A stretch of 14,059 nucleotides of DNA from Candidatus Methanomarinus sp. HR1 (lineage in GTDB: Archaea > Halobacteriota > Methanosarcinia > Methanosarcinales > Methanocomedenaceae): NCBI GenBank assembly GCA_002926195.1, contig MZXQ01000064.1:1-14059 (forward strand), read 5' to 3'. This document shows positions 13,509 through 14,059 of this stretch, one piece after another. A program made the translations under genes and the position numbers. Position 1 is the first letter of the stretch; the number at the start of each line of letters is the position of its first letter. The notes under the pieces were generated by a model. It was not told the origin of the DNA, searched no databases, and saw only the letters and a list, made by a program, of their open reading frames with translations.

Positions 13509-13623
13509 TATACAGGCGGTCCCAAAAGTCCAAAAAATAAAATTTTTTGACCTTAGTTCTTGATTTAAAGGCTTAATTGATCTCCTTTTACATGGGAATT
13601 TTAGTTTTGAGACGGCCTGTATA
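13509..13623. mobile_element. MITE-like element with 19-nt terminal inverted repeats
   Basis: The left end TATACAGGCGGTCCCAAAA (13509-13527) and the reverse complement of the right end (13605-13623), TATACAGGCCGTCTCAAAA, agree at 17 of 19 positions. The 115-bp unit has no room for a transposase. If the mobile part begins at TACAGG, it is flanked by TA on both sides, as expected for TA-targeting transposases (IS630/Tc1 type); this is inferred. Inside lies a perfect 8-bp stem CAAAAAAT/ATTTTTTG (13531-13549). An extended terminator hairpin is an alternative reading. Confidence 0.55.
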
Positions 13624-13774
13624 GAAAGGTTTAAGCATAATGCAAATAATAATGGGCGGTGCATCAAAACAGTCTTTCAATCATATCATATTCAGATCGG
13701 TGAAGAATTGTCCGATAAAATTTTACTGCAGGGTTTTAATGTAAAAACAGACGTAGCAAGTGCTGTAAATAAGA
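13624..13774. other. Gene-free leader of the tRNA-Lys locus
   Basis: I see no convincing gene here. A weak ATCGG/CCGAT hairpin occurs near 13697-13718, followed by AAAATTTT. AT-rich TTTTAATGTA (about 13735-13744) lies at a suitable distance to be box A for the tRNA. A 34-codon frame starting at 13640 has no ribosome-binding site and no recognisable product. Confidence 0.4.
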
Positions 13775-13881
13775 GGGCTCGTAGCTCAGACAGGCAGAGC
13801 ACCTGGCTTTTAAATTGCAGAGTATATCCTCATGCATTTGAAGATACCAGATGGTCGGGGGTTCAAATCCCTCCGAGCCCG
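13775..13881 (+). tRNA. tRNA-Lys (anticodon UUU), intron-containing
   Basis: The acceptor stem GGGCTCG pairs with CGAGCCC (13874-13880), with discriminator G at 13881. The D arm is GCTC/GAGC, the anticodon stem CCTGG (13802-13806) with CCAGA (13847-13851), and the anticodon TTT at 13809-13811. The variable loop is TGGTC and the T arm GGGGG-TTCAAAT-CCCTC. A 33-nt intron (13813-13845) interrupts at the canonical position between 37 and 38. The outer anticodon-stem pair 27-43 is C-A, a mismatch. The 3' CCA is not fully encoded (CC, then T). The tRNA reads Lys codons AAA/AAG. It is followed after 31 nt by rpoH. Confidence 0.95.
13813..13845 (+). other. tRNA-Lys intron with bulge-helix-bulge motif
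   Basis: CTTT (13807-13810) pairs with GAAG (13840-13843) to make the 4-bp central helix, one pair being U-G. It is bounded by 3-nt bulges TAA (13811-13813) and ATA (13844-13846). Cutting each bulge after its second base leaves A37 and A38 joined. TGCA (13816-13819) and TGCA (13834-13837) extend the intron stem. This is the standard substrate of the archaeal tRNA splicing endonuclease. Confidence 0.88.
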
Positions 13882-13912
13882 CCTTTTATTTATTCAGGGG
13901 ATGAATGTAATA

Positions 13913-14059
13913 ATGAATAATTCAGGAAATTTTAGTTTACTTGACCATCAGTTAATTCCACATCACATGGTACTATCAGAAAAAGAGGCGGCTCAGGTCT
14001 TAAAGGAATTCAGTAGTCTTCAGCCAATCGAAAAAGAGCAACTGCCCAAGATAAAAAGC
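13913..14059 (+). CDS. rpoH: RNA polymerase subunit H (RpoH/Rpb5-type), 3' end outside window
   Basis: The first 49 residues are present and the frame is open to the window end. FSLLDHQLIPHHMVLSEKEAAQVLKEFSSLQPIEKEQLPKI matches archaeal subunit H, the equivalent of the C-terminal domain of eukaryotic Rpb5 that forms part of the polymerase jaw; D-H-x-L-I-P-H-H and E-Q-L-P-K-I are its usual landmarks. Archaeal subunit H is normally about 75-90 residues, so roughly half is visible. The ATG at 13913 has GGGGATGA just upstream; an in-frame ATG at 13901 directly abuts that site and is less likely. In related archaea rpoH heads the rpoB operon, which would continue outside the window. Confidence 0.92.
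   Translation, partial: MNNSGNFSLLDHQLIPHHMVLSEKEAAQVLKEFSSLQPIEKEQLPKIKS

Noticed and set aside
13708..13920. 70-codon plus-strand frame spanning the tRNA-Lys gene
   Set aside because: It reads straight through the tRNA and its intron, has no ribosome-binding site and resembles no protein.

Overview
The window is archaeal and most likely from the Methanosarcinales or a related ANME-2-type methane-cycling lineage. It carries a fused Fae-Hps enzyme (formaldehyde activation plus hexulose-phosphate synthase), an archaeal diadenylate cyclase (DacZ), an Sm-like protein, a TFE-beta/RPC34-like factor, a UPF0058 protein, an archaeal class III pilin, an intron-containing tRNA-Lys with a bulge-helix-bulge splice motif, and the start of RNA polymerase subunit H. 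The base composition is moderately AT-rich, and several starts look leaderless with a TATA-like box about 27 nt upstream. The species cannot be resolved from this sequence alone.

Layout, left to right. (1) 1-344: the tail of a DUF4258-like ORF overlapping a DUF2283 gene, a small toxin-antitoxin-like pair. (2) 502-1695 (-): fae-hps, diverging from (3) a 3-isopropylmalate dehydratase/homoaconitase large subunit (1815-3089), which is followed by an M29-like aminopeptidase (3143-4078) and a strong terminator. (4) 4271-5999: dacZ and a heavily sequon-rich envelope protein 19 nt behind it, preceded by a perfect 11-bp inverted repeat. (5) 5992-8003 (-): a MBL-fold hydrolase and an AAA ATPase whose reading frames overlap by 4 nt; the MBL gene also overlaps the convergent envelope gene by 8 nt. 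(6) 8191-8469 (-): UPF0058. (7) 8694-10107 (+): a degenerate methyltransferase-like protein, an LSm protein and a small winged-helix/4-Cys protein that looks like archaeal TFE-beta. (8) 10176-12098 (-): a secreted, membrane-anchored alkaline-phosphatase-superfamily enzyme and a type IV pilin-like protein in one likely operon. (9) 12200-13396 (+): an MFS exporter. (10) 13397-13774: a gene-free stretch packed with structure: a terminator, a three-hairpin cluster with a 20-nt direct repeat, and a 115-bp inverted-repeat element that looks like a MITE. (11) tRNA-Lys(UUU) with a 33-nt intron, then rpoH, cut by the window end.

Functionally, most genes are housekeeping: C1/pentose metabolism, amino-acid biosynthesis, peptide turnover, c-di-AMP signalling, RNA handling and transcription. 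The most interesting points are the short Fe-S-type TFE-beta candidate beside an LSm gene, the dacZ/envelope-protein pair with an operator-like palindrome whose half-sequence recurs upstream of the AAA-MBL operon, the phosphatase-pilin operon, and the MITE-like element next to the tRNA/rpoH locus. I saw no clear new defence system or CRISPR array.
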